From positions 146,835 to 210,834 of the forward strand of contig NZ_JAAVUY010000015.1 in assembly GCF_018449695.1 (NCBI RefSeq): a stretch of DNA of 64,000 bases. Reading direction: 5' to 3'. The position numbers and the translations under genes are program-made. The notes beneath the pieces were generated by a model. The model searched no databases. It was not told the DNA's origin and was given only the letters and a program-made list of their open reading frames with translations. This stretch comes from Bradyrhizobium sp. dw_411 (GTDB lineage: Bacteria > Pseudomonadota > Alphaproteobacteria > Rhizobiales > Xanthobacteraceae). Shown piece by piece: positions 37,249-44,976 of the stretch. The first letter of the stretch is position 1, and every line of letters starts with the position of its first letter.

Positions 37249-38402
37249 CAGGCCCGCTCGTAGATGGTGAGTGTGTCGTTTTGCATTGTGTCGCTAGCAC
37301 GGACCTTGAACGCGGGCGACCCGGTGATCGCGGACAGCGGCAATGCGTCCAGCGCGGCGACGCCGTCGGCGCCGATCGTATCAGGCCCACGCAACAGCCA
37401 GATTTCATCGGCCAGCCCACCAGCGACAAACGACGCGGCAACGCGCGCGCCGCCCTCGACCAACAGCCGCGTGATGCCTTTTTCCGCCAGCGCGTGCAGC
37501 ACACCCATCAGATCCAGCCCCGGCGGCGGTGCCGATGTGGTGGGCACACGGATCACCTGCGCGCCCGCGGCGCCGAGTTTCATCGCGGCCGGTGCTTCCG
37601 ACAGGCTCGACGTCATCACCCACAGCGGCGTCGCGCGGGCGGAATGAACCAGCCGGCTGGTGCCTGATATCCGCAACGCACGGTCCAGCACCACCCGTAC
37701 CGGGGAGCGTGCCTCCATGCCCGGCAGGCGGCAGGTCAACACGGGATCATCCGCCTGTACGGTCCCGATTCCGACCAGGACGGCGTCGCATTGCGCGCGC
37801 AGCAGATGCACCCGCGCCCTGACCGCCTCACCCGTCACGGCGACCGGCTTGCGGCCGGCCGCGCCGATCTTGTCGTCCGCCGAGACGGCGAGCTTGAGGA
37901 TCACATGCGGGCGCTTGTCGCGAATGCGGCGAAAATGCCCGGCATGGTCGTGCGCGGCTTCCTGTGCGCCGAGCCCGATATCGACGGCTATGCCTGCGGC
38001 GCGCAGCCGGGCATGGCCCTGCCCGGCTACATCAGGATTGGGATCCTCGATCGCCGACACCACCCGCGCGATCCCCGCGGCAATGATCGCGTCCGCACAT
38101 GGCGGCGATTTGCCGACATGCGAGCACGGCTCCAGCGTCACATAAAGCGTGGCGCCACGGGCGGCCTCGCCGGCCTGCGCCAGCGCCACCGGCTCGGCAT
38201 GGGGACGGCCCCCGGGCTGGGTCCAGCCGCGCCCGACAATCACGCCATCCTTGACCACGACGGCGCCGACCGCCGGATTGGGCCAGGTGCGCCCCTGCCC
38301 GCGCCGCCCGAGCGCTAAGGCGAGTTGCATGAAACGCTGGTCGGCCGCCTTCGATTTTCGCGATTTTTGCGCGAACTGCTCTTCCAGGATGCGGAAGATC
38401 AT
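37248..38402 (-). CDS. ribD: Bifunctional riboflavin deaminase/reductase RibD
   Basis: 384 aa. The N-terminal deaminase has the zinc motif HAEPVALAQAGEAARGATLY and EPCSHVGKSPPCADAIIAAG. The C-terminal NADPH-dependent reductase has VILKLAVSADDKIGA, AQCDAVLVGIGTVQADDPVL and RLLVEGGARVAASFVAGGL. Together they perform the second and third steps of riboflavin synthesis. The ATG at 38402 overlaps the nrdR stop (ATGA). The N-terminal about 25 residues before MQLALALG are less conserved, so a later start is possible. Confidence 0.95.
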   Translation of the reverse strand: MIFRILEEQFAQKSRKSKAADQRFMQLALALGRRGQGRTWPNPAVGAVVVKDGVIVGRGWTQPGGRPHAEPVALAQAGEAARGATLYVTLEPCSHVGKSPPCADAIIAAGIARVVSAIEDPNPDVAGQGHARLRAAGIAVDIGLGAQEAAHDHAGHFRRIRDKRPHVILKLAVSADDKIGAAGRKPVAVTGEAVRARVHLLRAQCDAVLVGIGTVQADDPVLTCRLPGMEARSPVRVVLDRALRISGTSRLVHSARATPLWVMTSSLSEAPAAMKLGAAGAQVIRVPTTSAPPPGLDLMGVLHALAEKGITRLLVEGGARVAASFVAGGLADEIWLLRGPDTIGADGVAALDALPLSAITGSPAFKVRASDTMQNDTLTIYERA

Positions 38403-38881
38403 TTGCGTAACAGAGCGAGCCGCGCGTCGTCGTCGCCGGAGAGCTCGCCGAGCACAGCCTCGAAATCCTTGGCCTCGCGGAAATTGCGATAGACCGAGGC
38501 GAACCGCACATAGGCGACGTCGTCGAGCTGGCGCAGATGCTCCATCACGATCTCGCCGATCGCTTCCGATGAAATCTCGGCCTCGCCACCGCTTTCAAGC
38601 TCGCGCACGATGGCCGAGACCATTTTCTCGACCCGCTCCGGATCCACCGGGCGCTTGCGCAGTGAGATCTGCAATGAGCGCACCAGCTTGTCACGGTCGA
38701 ACGGCACCCTTCGGCCGTTACGCTTGATCACCGTAAGTTCGCGCAGTTGCACCCGCTCGAAAGTGGTGAACCGGAAATTGCAGGCGATGCACACCCGCCG
38801 CCGCCGGATCACGGCGGAATCCTCGGTCGGACGCGAGTCCTTTACCTGCGTATCGAGACTGTTGCAGCTTGGGCATCGCAT
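38399..38881 (-). CDS. nrdR: Transcriptional repressor NrdR
   Basis: 160 aa. A zinc ribbon (MRCPSCNSLDTQVKDSRPTE and RRRRVCIACNFRFTTFERV) is followed by the ATP-cone (TVIKRNGRRVPFDRDKLVRS, VYRNFREAKDFEAVL). NrdR represses ribonucleotide reductase genes in response to ATP/dATP. It sits between glyA and ribD, the usual place in alphaproteobacteria, and overlaps ribD by 4 bp. Confidence 0.97.
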   Translation of the reverse strand: MRCPSCNSLDTQVKDSRPTEDSAVIRRRRVCIACNFRFTTFERVQLRELTVIKRNGRRVPFDRDKLVRSLQISLRKRPVDPERVEKMVSAIVRELESGGEAEISSEAIGEIVMEHLRQLDDVAYVRFASVYRNFREAKDFEAVLGELSGDDDARLALLRK

Positions 38882-38893
38882 CCGGCAAAAACC

Positions 38894-40204
38894 TTATTGA
38901 TAAATCGGGAAACGGTCAGTGAGCGCCTTCACCCGTTCCTTGATGGCAGCTTCCACCAGCGGCGCACTGCCGTCCTGCGACTGCGCTACCGCATTGAGCA
39001 CTTCGGCGATCAGGCCGCCGACCTGCTGGAATTCGGCGACGCCGAATCCACGCGTGGTCGCGGCCGGCGTGCCCAGACGAAGACCCGAGGTGACGAACGG
39101 CTTCTCCGGGTCGAAGGGAATGCCGTTCTTGTTGCAGGTGATCGCCGCGCGCACCAAGGCCTTTTCCGAGGCGTTGCCCTTGAGACCCTTGGGCCGCAGA
39201 TCCACCAGCATCAGATGGTTGTCGGTGCCGCCGGAGACGATGTCGAAGCCATGCGCGCGCAGGCTTTCCGCCAGCGCCTTGGCGTTCTCGACCACGTTCT
39301 TCGCATAGACCTTGAAATCCGGACGCAGCGCTTCGGCAAAGGCGACCGCCTTGGCCGCGATCACATGCATCAAGGGTCCGCCCTGCAGGCCCGGGAAAAT
39401 CGCCGAGTTCAGTTTCTTGGCCAGCGCCTCGTCATTGGTCAAAATCAACCCGCCACGCGGACCGCGCAGCGACTTGTGCGTCGTGGTGGTGGTGACATGC
39501 GCATGCGGCACCGGCGAGGCATGGACGCCGCCGGCCACGAGGCCAGCGAAATGCGCCATGTCGACCAAGAGATACGCGCCGATGCTGTCGGCGATTTCGC
39601 GAAAGCGTTTGAAATCCCACGGCCGCGAATAGGCCGAGCCGCCCGCGATGATCAGCTTCGGCCGCACTGTTTCAGCCTGCTTTGCCACGGCATCCATGTC
39701 GATGAGTTGGTCCTCGCGCCGCACCGTGTAGTGCGAGGCCTTGAACCATTTGCCGGACATATTGACCGGCGAGCCATGGGTGAGATGTCCGCCGGCGGCG
39801 AGATCGAGACCCATGAAGGTGTCGCCAGGCTGCAGCAGCGCCAGGAACACGGCCTGGTTCATCTGGCTGCCAGAATTCGGCTGCACGTTGGCAAAGCCCG
39901 CGCCGAACAGTTTCTTGGCGCGCTCGATCGCCAAAGTCTCGGCGACGTCAACCCATTCGCAGCCGCCGTAATAGCGATGGCCCGGATAGCCCTCGGCGTA
40001 TTTGTTGGTCATTACCGAGCCCTGTGCTTCCAGCACGGCGCGGCTGACGATGTTCTCGGACGCGATCAGCTCGATCTCGTGGCGCTGCCGGCCGAGTTCG
40101 CCGCGGATCGCGGCCGCGATCTCCGGATCGGCGTCAGCCAGCGTGGCGGTGAAGAACGAGTCGGGCGCGGAGGCGGTTTTGGCGCTGCTGGACGAAGAGC
40201 TCAT
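38894..40204 (-). CDS. glyA: Serine hydroxymethyltransferase
   Basis: 436 aa from the ATG at 40204 (MSSSSSSAKT); the frame goes on to 40342 without family sequence. It interconverts serine and glycine with tetrahydrofolate. Signatures are IELIASENIVSRAVLEAQGS, NKYAEGYPGHRYYGGCEWVD, VDMAHFAGLVAGGVH and the PLP-lysine motif VTTTTTHKSLRGPRGG. The gene begins the glyA-nrdR-rib-nusB-thiL block, with only 12 bp to nrdR. Confidence 0.98.
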   Translation of the reverse strand: MSSSSSSAKTASAPDSFFTATLADADPEIAAAIRGELGRQRHEIELIASENIVSRAVLEAQGSVMTNKYAEGYPGHRYYGGCEWVDVAETLAIERAKKLFGAGFANVQPNSGSQMNQAVFLALLQPGDTFMGLDLAAGGHLTHGSPVNMSGKWFKASHYTVRREDQLIDMDAVAKQAETVRPKLIIAGGSAYSRPWDFKRFREIADSIGAYLLVDMAHFAGLVAGGVHASPVPHAHVTTTTTHKSLRGPRGGLILTNDEALAKKLNSAIFPGLQGGPLMHVIAAKAVAFAEALRPDFKVYAKNVVENAKALAESLRAHGFDIVSGGTDNHLMLVDLRPKGLKGNASEKALVRAAITCNKNGIPFDPEKPFVTSGLRLGTPAATTRGFGVAEFQQVGGLIAEVLNAVAQSQDGSAPLVEAAIKERVKALTDRFPIYQ

Positions 40205-40390
40205 GAGTGAAATATCTCCACCGCCGCAAGCGTTTACGGGCATTGCGGGCGGTCTGATGTGGCGGTCGAAAGGGTCCTTGCGGGATATCACATTGGCCGG
40301 GAATGGCCAAGCGCTTGCGGTACGCGCCCGGTATTTATGCAAGATATGGTGGGATGCCAGCCCAGCGGCGCCCTCACACCCCCTTTTGGA

Positions 40391-41671
40391 TCAGCCCGCC
40401 AGCCCGTCGCGGTTGTAGATATCGTCGCGGAACTGGACCACGCCGTCGGGGGTCGCCCACGCCGTGACGTAGACCCAATACAGCGGCAACGCCTTGGCGA
40501 CCTTGGCGTCCTTGCGCTCGCCCGACTTGATGACCTCGTCGATCTCGGCCTTCGACCAGCCGGGACTATCGGCCAAAATCCAGTAGACCAGTTCGCGGAC
40601 ATTCTGCACACGCATGCAGCCCGAGGACGCAAAGCGGAAATCCTCGCCGAACAGCCCCTTTGAGGGCGTGTCGTGCATATAGACGCCATCAGGACTGAGG
40701 AAATTGATCTTCATTGAGCCCAACGAATTGAAATCACCGGCGTCCTGCTTGAACTTGTAATTCACGGCCTCGGCCGAATACCAGTCGATTTGCGACGGCG
40801 GCAGCTCGTTGTTCTTGGGATCGAAGATGCGGATGTGATTCCGGGTGAGATAATCCGGCTCGGCCTGCATCTTCGGAATCAGATCCTTGCGGATGATCGA
40901 CACCGGCACGGTCCAGAACGGATTGAAGTTGATCTGCACGATCTTGCTGCGCACATCCGGCGACGGGCGGTCCGGCTTGCCGGCGACCGCTGTGTGGCGC
41001 GTCACCGCGACGCCGTTCTCGATCGCCTCGATTTGCGCCGCCGGAATATTGGCGACCACGATGCGGTTACCGAGATTGCCGCTCAGGCTTTTCAGCCTGA
41101 CCGCATTGGTCCGAAGCTGCGCCAGCCGCCTGTCGGCCGGGACGTTGAGCGCGCGCAGCGTCGCGTCATGCACCACGCCATCGGCATGCAATCCATGGCG
41201 CAGTTGAAAGCGGCGCACGGCGGCATCGACATAGGAATCGAACACCTCGCGTTCGCCGGAATTGAGTTCAAGATCGCCCACGATCGACAACCGCGCACGC
41301 AGCGACGGCACCGCCGGGCTCTTGACGCCGACCCTAAGCCCCTCGCCGCCGGATACTTCCGGCCAGCCGCCCTTGGCGACGATGGTCTCATATTGCGCAA
41401 TTGAAGTCTGCGTGGTTTCCGCGGTCGAGGGCGACAGCGTCGGCAATGATTTCTTCGGCAGCTTGACGTTGCGCGAAGCATTGTCGAAGCCGCTGCCGAG
41501 GCCGCTGTCCTGGTTTTCCCTGATCAGGTCGTTGAGCATCTGATCGGGCGTCTGGTCGTCGGCCGCATGCGCCGCGCCCACGAGCGCGCTCGCGGCGAGA
41601 CCGGCGCCGGCATGAGCGATAAAAGATCGGCGGGTGAGCAAGTTGGCCATGCGATTAGTCACATCTTCCAT
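40391..41671 (-). CDS. L,D-transpeptidase (YkuD) with peptidoglycan-binding domain
   Basis: 426 aa. A twin-arginine-like signal (LLTRRSFIAHAGAGLAASAL) is followed by a scaffold region, a PG_binding_1 domain (VDAAVRRFQLRHGLHADGVV) and the YkuD catalytic domain with GVYMHDTPSKGLFGEDFRFA and SSGCMRVQN, giving the His and catalytic Cys of the HxxxxxxF...SxGCxR motif. It would form 3-3 crosslinks in, or tether proteins to, peptidoglycan in the periplasm. The start at 41671 abuts a palindromic repeat and has no clear ribosome site; the ATG at 41650 is an alternative. In related bacteria such genes are LdtR targets, and an ldtR gene is in this window. Confidence 0.92.
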   Translation of the reverse strand: MEDVTNRMANLLTRRSFIAHAGAGLAASALVGAAHAADDQTPDQMLNDLIRENQDSGLGSGFDNASRNVKLPKKSLPTLSPSTAETTQTSIAQYETIVAKGGWPEVSGGEGLRVGVKSPAVPSLRARLSIVGDLELNSGEREVFDSYVDAAVRRFQLRHGLHADGVVHDATLRALNVPADRRLAQLRTNAVRLKSLSGNLGNRIVVANIPAAQIEAIENGVAVTRHTAVAGKPDRPSPDVRSKIVQINFNPFWTVPVSIIRKDLIPKMQAEPDYLTRNHIRIFDPKNNELPPSQIDWYSAEAVNYKFKQDAGDFNSLGSMKINFLSPDGVYMHDTPSKGLFGEDFRFASSGCMRVQNVRELVYWILADSPGWSKAEIDEVIKSGERKDAKVAKALPLYWVYVTAWATPDGVVQFRDDIYNRDGLAG

Positions 41672-41676
41672 CGTTC

Positions 41677-41774
41677 GTCATTCCGGGATGCGCCCCTTGG
41701 CGCAGGCCCGGAATCCATACTCCCGGATCGTGGTTATGGATTCCGGGCTCGCGCGTCGCGCGCCCCGGAATGAC
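41677..41774. repeat. Intergenic palindromic repeat (GTCATTCCGG...CCGGAATGAC)
   Basis: Inverted termini GTCATTCCGGGATGC and GCCCCGGAATGAC enclose an inner inverted pair CCCGGAATCCAT/ATGGATTCCGGG. It belongs to the same family as 1152-1253 by its ends and directly abuts the L,D-transpeptidase start. Confidence 0.8.
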
Positions 41775-41840
41775 CAAGAACTAGCAGACCGCGGCAGGCA
41801 GGATAACCCGCTAAATTCCGCCTTCGCAAACACGTGAACG

Positions 41841-42479
41841 CTATTGTGCGAAGCGGTAGGCCCCGCCCTTCTCGACCGAGCGCTGGAAGGCGGGGCGCGC
41901 ATGCATGCGCGTGAGCCAGGCGCTGAGGTTGGGATAGGGTTCGAGCTTCTTGAAGGCCTTGGCCATCTCGGCGACAAAGCTCATCTGGATATCCGCGCCG
42001 GTCAGCGACGTCCCGATGAAGAACTCCCGCCCCTTAAGCGCGCCTTCGACATAGCCGAGATGATTTGCGATTTCGCTGTCGATCCGCGGATGCAGCGGCG
42101 CACCCGCCTCCTTCAGCCTGCCGACATAGAGATTGAGCATCAGCGGCAGCATCCCGGATCCTTCCGAATAGTGCAGCCACTCGTTGTAAGGCTCGAAGTC
42201 GGCGCTGTCGGGCGCAGGCATCAGCGCAGCCTTGCCGCTCTGTTGGCCGTAGCGGCGAATGAGGTAATCCACGATCGCGCCGGACTCCGCAATCCTGACG
42301 TTACCGTCGGTGATCACAGGCGATTTGCCGAGCGGATGCACCGCCATCAACTCCGGCGGCGCCAGCCGCGTGATCGCATCGCGCTGATATTTTTTCATCT
42401 CATAGGGCGTGCCGAGTTCTTCCAGCAGCCACAGAATCCGCTGCGAGCGCGAGTCGTTGAGATGATGCAGCGTGAGCAT
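41841..42479 (-). CDS. Glutathione S-transferase
   Basis: 212 aa. The N-terminal thioredoxin-like domain reads MLTLHHLNDSRSQRILWLLE (the Ser-Gln-Arg active-site region), then HPLGKSPVITDG with the cis-Pro and IAESGAIVDYLIRRYG with the Glu-Ser glutathione contact. The helical C-terminal domain ends FIGTSLTGADIQMSFVAEMA and AWLTRMHARPAFQRSVE. The substrate is not predictable. It is isolated between repeats. Confidence 0.92.
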   Translation of the reverse strand: MLTLHHLNDSRSQRILWLLEELGTPYEMKKYQRDAITRLAPPELMAVHPLGKSPVITDGNVRIAESGAIVDYLIRRYGQQSGKAALMPAPDSADFEPYNEWLHYSEGSGMLPLMLNLYVGRLKEAGAPLHPRIDSEIANHLGYVEGALKGREFFIGTSLTGADIQMSFVAEMAKAFKKLEPYPNLSAWLTRMHARPAFQRSVEKGGAYRFAQ

Positions 42480-42534
42480 GGGGTTTCCTTCGGGCTCTTT
42501 TTGAAGGCTGAATTTACCCGAGGCTTATAACACC

Positions 42535-42619
42535 GTCATTGCGAGCGGAGCGAAGCAATCCATCGGGCGACACAAAGAAAGAAAGTAAGAGTGGATTGCT
42601 TCGCTTCGCTCGCAATGAC
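42535..42619. repeat. Intergenic palindromic repeat (GTCATTGCGAGC...GCTCGCAATGAC)
   Basis: Inverted arms GTCATTGCGAGCGGAGCGAA and the matching TTCGCTTCGCTCGCAATGAC enclose AGCAATCCAT/ATGGATTGCT-like sequence. A near copy is at 62571-62653. Confidence 0.85.
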
Positions 42620-42647
42620 GGGTCTATCGTCCCCACTCTCGCCACCC

Positions 42648-42673
42648 GTCGTCCCTGCGTGCGCAGGGACGAC
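42648..42673. repeat. 26-bp near-perfect palindrome
   Basis: GTCGTCCCTGCG-TG-CGCAGGGACGAC: 12-bp perfect inverted arms, a short repeat-family unit next to the larger composite element. Confidence 0.75.
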
Positions 42674-42750
42674 GATGTGTAAACACATGCGCTCTCGTTC
42701 TCGCGGCATGTTCCGCCCGAGTCATGCTTCAAATTTCCGCCCCTTCGAGG

Positions 42751-43090
42751 GCGTGGGGAATGCCGGGTGCCCGTGCACCCGCAGCCGCGCGTGTATTGGT
42801 AGGTAGCACGCGCGTTAGTCACCACGAGTACACCGGGATCACCCGGCATTCCCGCACGCGATGGTGTTAACGGTTTCCTTCGTACTCTCCCCGGTGATCG
42901 GGCTCTTTTGTCACCGTCGCTTCGCAAAACGTCTGCGAAACTTGAACGCCAGCGTCGAGGCGTCAGGACCACACGACTTCGCCGTCCGCAAGCCATGCGC
43001 ATTCGTCAAAGCGCCGCTTGCGTCCACCGCATCCCGCCCCGCGTCCGTGACGATCGCGATACGCCCCTCCTGTGGGACGAGACGGCGAAA
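42751..43090. repeat. Composite dispersed repeat element
   Basis: GCGTGGGGAATGCCGGGT (42751-42768) is inverted at 42841-42859 (ACCCGGCATTCCCGCACGC), enclosing about 70 bp with further imperfect pairing. The sequence then continues through CTCTCCCCGGTGATCGGGCT and TCCACCGCATCCCGCC to about 43090. I associate these strings with dispersed non-coding repeats in Bradyrhizobium; that identification is from memory. The right boundary is approximate. Confidence 0.55.
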
Positions 43091-43257
43091 TCTATACAAC
43101 TGATTTGGGTCCCGCGAAAAGCAAAATTTCGGAAATTCAGAAACATTGTCGTTGCCTTCTCCCCCGACTCGCGCCATGCGACCATATCAAGGTATGATTT
43201 CCACCTTCCGAACCGTCTGCGACCGTCGCCGCCGCGCCCGGATGGCAGGAGACCCAG

Positions 43258-43779
43258 ATGAAACAGTTTGTCGTGGTGCTGTGTGCAGGTGGTCTGCTGA
43301 CCGGTTTGATCGGGTACGATACTCCTGCGTCTGGACAGGTCGCCGGGGACAACGCGCCGGTCATGCTCGAACTTCCTCCCGGTTATCGGGACTGGCCGCT
43401 GATCGCCGTGGCGCACGAAGAAGGCAAGCTCAATGATTTGCGCGCGATCCTGGGCAACGAGATAGCGATCAAGGCCGCTCGAGCGGGAACGCTTCCCTAC
43501 CCTGACGGCACCATCATCGCACGGCTGGCCTGGGATTATCATCCATTGGAGGAAAGCAAGGAGGCTTTCGGCAACGCTCAATCGTTCGTCGCGGTGACGC
43601 CCAAGAACGGCGTGCAGTTCATGGTCAAGGACGCGCGAAAATATGCTTCGACCGGGGGCTGGGGGTATATCGAATTTGACGACGGCAAGCCTTCCAGCAA
43701 GGCGATGCCCAGTGCCTGCTTTGCCTGCCACACGACCGTGAAATCTCGCGACTTCGTCTTCAACCGTTACGCACCTTGA
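43258..43779 (+). CDS. Cytochrome P460 family protein
   Basis: 173 aa exported monoheme c-type protein. A signal peptide (KQFVVVLCAGGLLTGLIG) is followed by the P460 fold: LELPPGYRDWPLIAVAHEE, LGNEIAIKAARAGTLPYPDG, RLAWDYHP and the C-terminal heme motif CFACHTTVKSRDFVFNRYAP. Founding members oxidise hydroxylamine or detoxify nitric oxide using a lysine-crosslinked heme; whether this protein has the crosslink cannot be judged by eye. AGGAG lies about 9 nt before the ATG. It is isolated behind a repeat-rich spacer. Confidence 0.85.
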   Translation: MKQFVVVLCAGGLLTGLIGYDTPASGQVAGDNAPVMLELPPGYRDWPLIAVAHEEGKLNDLRAILGNEIAIKAARAGTLPYPDGTIIARLAWDYHPLEESKEAFGNAQSFVAVTPKNGVQFMVKDARKYASTGGWGYIEFDDGKPSSKAMPSACFACHTTVKSRDFVFNRYAP

Positions 43780-43809
43780 ACGCGAAGCTTCAAGGGTATC
43801 GGTCGCGCC

Positions 43810-43962
43810 CTAGAAGCCGCTCTTCTCCCTTAGCGGCTGAAGTTCGTCATCCTCTTTGGCATTGCTGGTTTTGGTCGCGGTCTGGGCCCGCTCCTTGTCG
43901 GCCGGCTGTTCCTGCGCCTTTTCGTCAAGAACGATACCCTGTCGTTTTTCATTTTTCGGCAT
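43810..43962 (-). CDS. Small hydrophilic protein
   Basis: 50 aa from the ATG at 43962, preceded by a strong ribosome site (AAAGGAGAAAGCC). The protein is rich in Lys, Glu, Asp, Gln and Ala (MPKNEKRQGIVLDEKAQEQP and KEDDELQPLREKSGF), likely disordered, with no recognised domain. It sits in a run of four small minus-strand genes up to 44758 that look like a stress-type group. Confidence 0.6.
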   Translation of the reverse strand: MPKNEKRQGIVLDEKAQEQPADKERAQTATKTSNAKEDDELQPLREKSGF

Positions 43963-44017
43963 GGCTTTCTCCTTTGCGAGCCAACGCAAACCGAGCAGCG
44001 CGCGATGCACCGGCAAA

Positions 44018-44167
44018 TTAATGCCGCTTGAAATACTGAACGTCGCGCTCGTGCTTTTCGGCTGCGGCGCGCGATTTGAAGGTGCCGAGATTGCGGCGTT
44101 TGCCGGTCTTCGGATTCAGCTTGCGCGAATAAAGCCGGTACTCGCCCGACTGCAATTTACGGATCAT
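44018..44167 (-). CDS. 49-aa basic conserved hypothetical protein
   Basis: The ATG at 44167 has GGAGG 7 nt upstream, and the frame gives MIRKLQSGEYRLYSRKLNPK, TGKRRNLGTFKSRAAAEKHE and a C-terminal RDVQYFKRH, stop at 44018. It is strongly basic. The GEYRLYSRK...GKRRNLGTF pattern looks like a three-stranded DNA-binding sheet of the type found at the N-terminus of phage integrases or in AP2-like domains, followed by one helix; that is inference. I recall close relatives annotated as hypothetical in Bradyrhizobium. Confidence 0.75.
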   Translation of the reverse strand: MIRKLQSGEYRLYSRKLNPKTGKRRNLGTFKSRAAAEKHERDVQYFKRH

Positions 44168-44233
44168 GGTCTCGCCTCCGAACAATGGAAGCAAAAGGGC
44201 TCCGAGATGATCGGAGCCCCCTTCGCATCAGTT

Positions 44234-44485
44234 TTAGTCGTTGTCGTGAATAACCGTCTTGCTGCGAGTGCCGTCAGAATCTTCCTTCTTGATCACCGTC
44301 GTGCGGTCGGTGGGCTCACGCTCCTTGATCACCGTGGTGCGATCACGGTCGCGATAGTCGCGGTCATGAGATTCGCCAACAGTGACGCCGGCGCCGACCG
44401 GACCTACTCGAACGCCCACTTCATCCGCGAAAGCAGGCGTCGCAACGATGCCGATCAAAGCGGCAGCAAACAGAGATTTCTTCAT
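44234..44485 (-). CDS. Small exported charged protein
   Basis: 83 aa from the ATG at 44485, preceded by GGAGGATGGAAC. The signal peptide is MKKSLFAAALIGIVATPAFA; the mature part has a short Gly/Val stretch (EVGVRVGPVGAGVTVGESHD) and then charged Asp/Arg repeats containing two copies of TTVIK plus KTVIHDND. No domain is recognised. A weak EcfG-like element (GGAAC-N16-CATT, one base off the consensus) lies upstream on the minus strand. Confidence 0.65.
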   Translation of the reverse strand: MKKSLFAAALIGIVATPAFADEVGVRVGPVGAGVTVGESHDRDYRDRDRTTVIKEREPTDRTTVIKKEDSDGTRSKTVIHDND

Positions 44486-44584
44486 GTTCCATCCTCCGAT
44501 TTCAATGGTGGGAAAATGCGAGGATGGATCATTCGTTCCCTCGAATATCGAGCCGGCACAAGGGAACATTTGTTCGAACTTCTC

Positions 44585-44758
44585 TCAGGCGTCCTTTGAC
44601 TTCTTTGGCTGAACAGCACTGGCGGGATCGGACCCGGGAAAACTTTCTTCAAGACCTTCTTTCAGGTCGGTTTTTACTTTCGATCGGTCGGCCCTGATTG
44701 CATCTTTTGGATCGACAGCGTGCTTGTCCTTGGGGGCCGGATCAAATTTTTGAGTCAT
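44585..44758 (-). CDS. 57-aa conserved hypothetical protein with EcfG-type promoter
   Basis: The ATG at 44758 opens MTQKFDPAPKDKHAVDPKDA, then IRADRSKVKTDLKEGLEESF and PGSDPASAVQPKKSKDA, stop at 44585. The LxEGLEESFPGSDPASAVQP part matches a small protein family I know from rhizobia (GLEDTFPASDPVS pattern), function unknown. A consensus EcfG promoter is 46 bp upstream, so it is probably part of the general stress response. Its ribosome site is weak. Confidence 0.75.
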   Translation of the reverse strand: MTQKFDPAPKDKHAVDPKDAIRADRSKVKTDLKEGLEESFPGSDPASAVQPKKSKDA

Positions 44759-44803
44759 CAAACCATTCCCGCTTAAGCGCTGAAAAAAGCTGCGCCATCC
44801 AAC

Positions 44804-44828
44804 AACGACACCTCATCAAGTTCGTTCC
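44804..44828 (-). promoter_or_regulatory. EcfG (general stress sigma factor) promoter
   Basis: On the minus strand GGAAC (44828-44824), 16 bp, then CGTT (44807-44804): an exact match to the alphaproteobacterial EcfG consensus GGAAC-N16/17-CGTT. The -10 element lies 46 bp before the start codon of the 57-aa gene, a sensible leader length. Confidence 0.8.
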
Positions 44829-44941
44829 GATACGCTGACATGACGACCGATGACGAATTCCGTGCCGGCTGCCGGACGCTTTGGTTAACGCCCTCCACAA
44901 CTTGTCTCCCATCGGCAACAGCACCGCTCAATCGTTCCATA

Positions 44942-44976
44942 GTGACGCCCAGTCCGTAACGGGTGACGTCCAGTCC
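44942..44976 (+). promoter_or_regulatory. Two 14-bp direct repeats, 21 bp apart
   Basis: GTGACGCCCAGTCC (44942-44955) and GTGACGTCCAGTCC (44963-44976) differ at one base and are spaced 21 bp start to start, two helical turns. They lie about 120 bp upstream of the autotransporter start and could be a tandem activator site. The regulator is unknown. Confidence 0.4.

Larger units (their letters stand above)
42480..43257. other. Repeat-dense 0.8-kb spacer
   Basis: This gap contains three repeat units (42535-42619, 42648-42673 and the composite element 42751-43090) and the promoter of the cytochrome P460 gene at its right end. I see no convincing gene in it; ORFs such as 42861-43103 lie inside repeat sequence. 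Confidence 0.7.

Noticed and set aside
38747..40210. 487-codon plus-strand frame opposite glyA and nrdR
   Set aside because: Shadow of two conserved genes.
42861..43103. 80-aa frame in the spacer before cytochrome P460
   Set aside because: It lies in repeat sequence, and similar frames are likely to appear wherever the repeat occurs.
44486..44560. EcfG promoter for the 83-aa exported protein
   Set aside because: GGAAC-N16-CATT differs from the consensus in the -10 element; it is mentioned but not called.
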